The notes under the pieces: generated by a model | The model's input: the letters and a program-made list of their open reading frames with translations, nothing else | Database searches by the model: none | What the model was told of the DNA's origin: nothing | NCBI GenBank assembly: GCA_903883645.1 | Contig: CAISBR010000182.1 | Span: forward strand, 1-64,000 | Length of the DNA stretch: 64,000 nt | Origin: an uncultured Myxococcales bacterium | Lineage (GTDB): Bacteria; Myxococcota_A; UBA9042 | Reading direction: 5' to 3' | Translations under genes and position numbers: made by a program | Shown here: piece after piece, positions 62,201 to 64,000 of the stretch | How the letters are laid out: the number at the start of each line of letters is the position of its first letter | How positions within the stretch are numbered: position 1 is the stretch's first letter

Positions 62201-63353
62201 ACGCACAAGCTGCTTCCGCTTTGTTCGAAGCGCCGTCGCCATCTAGGTCGTCGGCTTCGCAGCCTTCGTCGGTCTGGCCGTTGCAGTCGTCGTCGACCTT
62301 ATTGGCGCATTCTTCTGGCTTTTTCTGGCTGGCGGTCGAGCAGACCAAGTTCTTTTGATCGCTGCTGCACACCACTGCGCCGGGCTTGCCGTCGGCGTCG
62401 GTCGAGCAGGCGCCCAGGCCGCACTTGTCGCCTTTGATCAGCCCGGTCTTGGTGCTGCCGTCGCCGTCGATAAAGGCCATGCCCTCGTCGACCTTGCCAT
62501 CGCAGTTATTGTCAATGCCATCGCAGAGTTCGATGGCTCCGTGGAAGACGGCGGGGTTCTGTTCGGGCGGGAGGTTGCCCACGGTCGGACACTGCTTTTG
62601 CTCAATACAATCAGGATCTTTGTCGCCATCGGTGTCGACCGCCACCGCATCGCCGCCCTGGCAGTCTTCGTCGATGCCGTTGTTGGCGTCGAGGCAGATA
62701 TCTTCGACTAAGAAGGGGCTCGACCGAGCGCCTTTGGGCGTGCCGCCATGGGCCGGGTCGGGGGTCGGATCGTCGTCGCAGTCGCACAAGGGTTTTGCGG
62801 TCTTGCATTCGGCCGTGCACGCGGGCACGCCGTCGCCGTCTTGATCGCAGTTGTTGTGGGTGGCCACCGAGACTAGGCGAATGGCCATCTCGGCCTTGGT
62901 GCTGGTGTTGATGATGCCGAACCAGGTGGCGCGGATGCCGCCGTTGCTATCGCGGCCCAAAATGCGCAGGGTTACGGGGCCTGTCCAGTCGGGCGAAGGG
63001 CTCATTTGTACGCGGAACGCCGTGCTCGCCAGCAGCCAGCCCGCGGGCAATGTGACCTGGAACTTGCCCTCGCCACTGGCTTTTGGCTTCACAATAGCGT
63101 TCGTGTCGGTCGGCGACACCTTGGCGACATCGAAGTCGAGCAAGGTCACCAGCGGGTCGGTCTTCTCGGAGGTGATCGACAAGTACAGGTTGTCGTAGTC
63201 GGTGATCGTCTTGCCGCAGGCCGCCGCCCACATCGACATGGCCACCGCCAGAACCACCCCCAACCAGCGCCGGCTTGAGCGGAGCAACCGCGCTTGGCGC
63301 TTGGATTCTGCCTGGTCGAGCATGGGCTTGACGGACCGTTGGGGCTGCAACAT
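56259..63353 (-). CDS. Giant Asp/Cys-repeat lipoprotein, 2364 residues (MopE-like metal-binding repeats)
   Basis: A very large predicted surface lipoprotein. The ATG at 63353 is preferred because AAGGAG lies 7 bases upstream and the product then has a signal peptide ending in lipobox WAAAC near residue 46. A beta-rich domain (about 50-160) is followed by a segment of irregular Asp/Cys units carrying several CDGxDNDCDGxTDE motifs. From about residue 1010 there is an array of 18 tandem units of 63-70 residues, each with CDDDxDxYCD, a GGKGDDCxD loop, INPxAxEICDxIDNNC and GTDEG. These resemble the calcium or copper-binding MopE/thrombospondin type 3 repeats. The C-terminus ends CDGATDESCP. It may form a stiff, metal-stabilised surface fibre; that is inference. 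Confidence 0.8.
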   Translation of the reverse strand: MLQPQRSVKPMLDQAESKRQARLLRSSRRWLGVVLAVAMSMWAAACGKTITDYDNLYLSITSEKTDPLVTLLDFDVAKVSPTDTNAIVKPKASGEGKFQVTLPAGWLLASTAFRVQMSPSPDWTGPVTLRILGRDSNGGIRATWFGIINTSTKAEMAIRLVSVATHNNCDQDGDGVPACTAECKTAKPLCDCDDDPTPDPAHGGTPKGARSSPFLVEDICLDANNGIDEDCQGGDAVAVDTDGDKDPDCIEQKQCPTVGNLPPEQNPAVFHGAIELCDGIDNNCDGKVDEGMAFIDGDGSTKTGLIKGDKCGLGACSTDADGKPGAVVCSSDQKNLVCSTASQKKPEECANKVDDDCNGQTDEGCEADDLDGDGASNKAEAACAYKFAAFHSEYNPNIKKEEEKCCPPDQDCSPASGLWDFNCDGIVTPCSAEDPDGDGKTGALDCAPNDPLIYVGAKQMCGDGKGPCPADGDVPCSDDKDGDKYNGDVDCDNGDPNIHPFAVEVCNGKDDDCDGLIDEGNPDAEDKECGNTNGDCGLQKGNLVCKHFVAKTSDFKPDDLDCGKAAYAPLGDGKIGVCVGCYGDYRPKKETCDDHDQDCDGQTDEDFPYLEEGTSKTKLWGESCDGVGTCGTGTVQCTTLAKAICSTDPGGKKDQSKAETCNNQDDNCNGKTDESLTSVQDSKCEKVGVCGADLGGISTICVSGIWRCDYSKVPKVEFKKTQSCAEGSPSCQCDATTGTSPSCYAMVETSCDGEDNDCDGQTDEDFDFADWDGKLLKITQVCGTGACLNGKVICQGGGNGNGKLDCDSLPKASKEKCNSIDDDCDGQTDELSNMPITDSTCWLVGVCNPNNVGYSCPAGKWLCDYSGVPSFENGKEISCDGLDNDCDGKTDEDFEFADFDSSIRHVGDGCGTGLCAGGKTVCTSDKKGLICNNLVNKKTEVCNTLDDDCNGKTDELFFYGQEGGAKIGTTQACDGIGQCGIGMVECTKGKTDEATCSTDPNGSKPANTTEICNDYDDNCNGLTDEGCDLDKDQFCTATMFTAGKPLSCPKGGGDCNDDPSKDATAGLINPAASELCDSIDNNCSGTTDEIFKYKEPNGTSLGVGEGCGLGECATAKSSVVCANSKLEAVCPGYQPQTEVCDGKDNNCNGVVDEGCDDDGDKYCDVGMKVYGKPAVCPLTVVGSDGAAGDDCNDDPNKDGKYFNPGIIEACDDKDNNCSGATDEQCDKDGDGYCDIKKDVATPAPAVCPKSKPLFGKGDDCDDGAGAVNPAATEICDNVDNNCAAGTDEGCDDDNDDFCDASMGLSTSSACPKSTAIAGKGDDCNDAVVTINPSIAEACDNIDNNCIIGTDEGCDDDKDGYCDASMAMVGAVKACPSSTATGGKGDDCNDGASAINPVAAEICDDIDNNCKTGTDEGCDDDNDDYCDAGIAIVGKPSTCTKTVAIGGKGDDCNDNAAPVNPAAIEVCDGIDNQCAGGTDEGCDDDGDKYCDSAMSVVNTTACSKTTIKSGKGDDCNDDPTANGALINPGKSEVCDGKIDENCNGATDEESAINCNSYFFDSDKDGYGTGSAKCLCNTATVTGFTTLVSGDCNDVDKGINPGAAEQCSTPSVDENCDGNLNNENATGCATFYLDADADSYGAAASKCFCIADGASKYTAKVSGDCNDGSAAVNPSKTEMCNNIDDNCAGGTDEGCDDDGDKYCDAALGLVGAKGTVTVCPNSTAVGGKGDDCNDDPAQNGSAIYPGKPETCNDVDENCNGATDEGCDDDGDKYCDAAFTVYNTPKVCPNTNGGTTGAKGNDCVDDPGVNGWDFNPGKAEICNNFDDNCDSKIDEKCDDDGDKYCDNTMVVTGSPTVCPNTKPIGGKGDDCDDTVGTGPSFNPGKGEQCNDLDDNCSGITDEGCDDDKDGYCDSSMTVINVPKVCLSNTSGGNAGALGQDCNDASSAVNPSKSDICNNIDDNCSSGTDEGCDDDNDDYCSSTKTVIGKPTTCSKTDGGAGGALGNDCDDTKVAVNPGAAEACNNTDDNCSGATDEGCDDDNDDYCDATMLLTSATTCKSSVALGGKGDDCDDTKTTVNPLRTEICNDIDDNCASGTDEGCDVDNDDYCDATKTVVGKPATCTKTDGGGGAGSPGNDCDDSKSTINPGASEICDNVDNNCSASTDEGCDDDNDDYCDATMTLTSATTCSKSVAVGGKGDDCDDSKLAVNLGAIEICDDIDNNCKLGTDESCDDDNDDYCDANMTVVGKPNTCSKTNNGAVSGPGNDCNDAVGSVHPTASEVCNGVDDDCNSSTDEGVTPVNADCPGVDWTKGVCKTATVSAAASCSGLSGWACTYTAISMYQSGTETGASCGDNKDNDCDGATDESCP
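56500..60270 (-). repeat. Array of 18 tandem repeats of about 190-210 bp inside the giant lipoprotein
   Basis: The block encoding GCDDDxDxYCD recurs every 63-70 codons. On the plus strand it is a GTCGTC-rich motif at about 56648, 56838, 57039, 57228, 57426, 57627 and onward to about 60250. Units 8 and 9 (near 58330-58700) are degenerate. Alternate units near the C-terminal end are most alike: units 14, 16 and 18 share a GKPxTC lead, while 15 and 17 share LTSATTC. The last amplification therefore copied pairs of units. Confidence 0.8.
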
Positions 63354-63505
63354 GAACGGGCTCCTTGCGCAGGACATGATGGGTGCGCCCCACCAACTCG
63401 GTGCCACGACTGCGGTGCGGCCGAGCCTGATCTGTCTAGCATACCAACGTGCGGCCCGGCTGCCAAAGGGTCTAAGGGCAAAAATGCGCGACGCTGGTGC
63501 GCGAC

Positions 63506-64000
63506 TTAGGGAGTGAGCCCTGGGCACAAGGCTGTCCAACTTGGGTCGTTTGCGGGGCTTGCCGGCCAGCTGCTGCACCAATCGGTCCGCCACTGCGGCC
63601 CAGCCATTCGTGCCGTTTGTTCGACCATGGGCTGCAGTTGCCCGGCCGCCGTGGCAAGCGCGAGCCGAATCTCCTCTTGCCCGCCCGCCAGCACGTCGGC
63701 CAAGTTGTTGCGCAGTGCGGTGGTGCGCAGCTCAACGAGGCCCTGCGGGTCGCCAATATCGCTTGGATCAAGGTGGATACGCGGTGCATCGCGGCGTGTC
63801 AGCATCACGACTGCCGCTCGGCGCAGCAGCCGATTGTCGGACTGCACCGCCAAACGCTGCAGGATAGCGGTCGCCCGCTGCAACCCCGACGCCCGGAGCG
63901 CCCACACCACCGCCAAATGGCGCGGCACATCTACGCTTCCCCACAGCAGCCGCTCCCCCCGTTCGAGCAACAACGCCCGGGCCGGCGCCAAGCTTGGGTC
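63506..64000 (-). CDS. C-terminal part of a HEAT-like helical-repeat protein, cut by window edge
   Basis: The reading frame is open to the right edge, so only the C-terminal 164 codons are visible; a TTG at 63991 is a possible but unlikely start. The sequence shows paired helices with repeated Leu/Ala spacing (RHLAVVWALRASGLQRATAILQRLAV and LLRRAAVVMLTRRD), compatible with HEAT or Armadillo-type repeats. No enzyme motif is visible in the part seen. It lies about 150 bp upstream of the giant lipoprotein on the same strand and could share its transcript, with a function in scaffolding or assembly, which is unproven. Confidence 0.5.
   Translation of the reverse strand, partial: DPSLAPARALLLERGERLLWGSVDVPRHLAVVWALRASGLQRATAILQRLAVQSDNRLLRRAAVVMLTRRDAPRIHLDPSDIGDPQGLVELRTTALRNNLADVLAGGQEEIRLALATAAGQLQPMVEQTARMAGPQWRTDWCSSWPASPANDPSWTALCPGLTP

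Noticed and set aside
63354-63593. Start of the giant lipoprotein at 63593
   Set aside because: The extra 80 residues lack a signal peptide and the ribosome site is at 63353.

Overview
The window looks like GC-rich chromosomal DNA from a free-living, diderm, Gram-negative bacterium. The best guess is the former Deltaproteobacteria, meaning Myxococcota or a relative such as Bradymonadota. The reasons are a Myxococcus-type pilMNOPQ cluster, many lipoproteins, a very long primary sigma factor and several large cysteine- and aspartate-rich secreted proteins. This is inference from gene content; no rRNA or other phylogenetic marker was aligned. I saw no transposase, integrase, phage gene or CRISPR array, and the region reads as core genome mixed with a lineage-specific cell-surface gene set.

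Layout. Bases 1-7.3 kb hold the end of a lysine-fermentation dehydrogenase (kdd), an OmpA-type peptidoglycan-binding lipoprotein with calcium-type repeats, and a run of small lipoproteins and exported proteins around a decaprenyl-phosphate phosphoribosyltransferase-like enzyme. Bases 7.3-20 kb hold a minus-strand operon, pilM-pilN-pilO-pilP-pilQ-aroKB plus a lipoprotein. It keeps the pilQ-aroK-aroB order found in many proteobacteria, but aroK and aroB are fused and PilQ is enlarged to 2431 residues by a coiled-coil rod of about 1,670 residues. Bases 20-32 kb hold an argD-like aminotransferase, three exported proteins including a DsbA-like thioredoxin, then mtnA coupled to an M16 protease, and a 1373-residue GT39-type membrane glycosyltransferase. 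Bases 32-38.5 kb hold dnaG-rpoD (macromolecular synthesis genes without rpsU), a tRNA with CAU anticodon and a zinc-ribbon coiled-coil protein. Bases 38.5-43 kb hold a zinc-finger RNase HI, and an aldehyde dehydrogenase divergent from a two-gene GMC oxidoreductase unit.

Bases 43-54.5 kb hold two paralogous cysteine-rich lipoproteins sharing an unusual C-terminal motif, then a tight operon of two P-domain secreted proteins (the second ending in a fibrinogen-like domain) and an rRNA/tRNA methyltransferase. Bases 54.5-64 kb, on the minus strand, hold an isolated nuoB, an atypical RluA-family protein, a 2364-residue lipoprotein with 18 tandem Cys/Asp repeats, and the end of a HEAT-like protein that continues past the right edge.

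How it fits together. The recurring theme is the cell envelope: a pilus secretin with a rod long enough to wrap or bridge envelope layers, OmpA-type wall anchoring, a periplasmic thiol oxidoreductase that could serve the very cysteine-rich exported proteins, and large calcium- or metal-binding repeat proteins that could form an extracellular matrix or adhesin set. The strongest candidates for undescribed biology are the coiled-coil PilQ with its 199-residue repeat modules, and the paired cysteine-rich proteins with a shared C-terminal motif.
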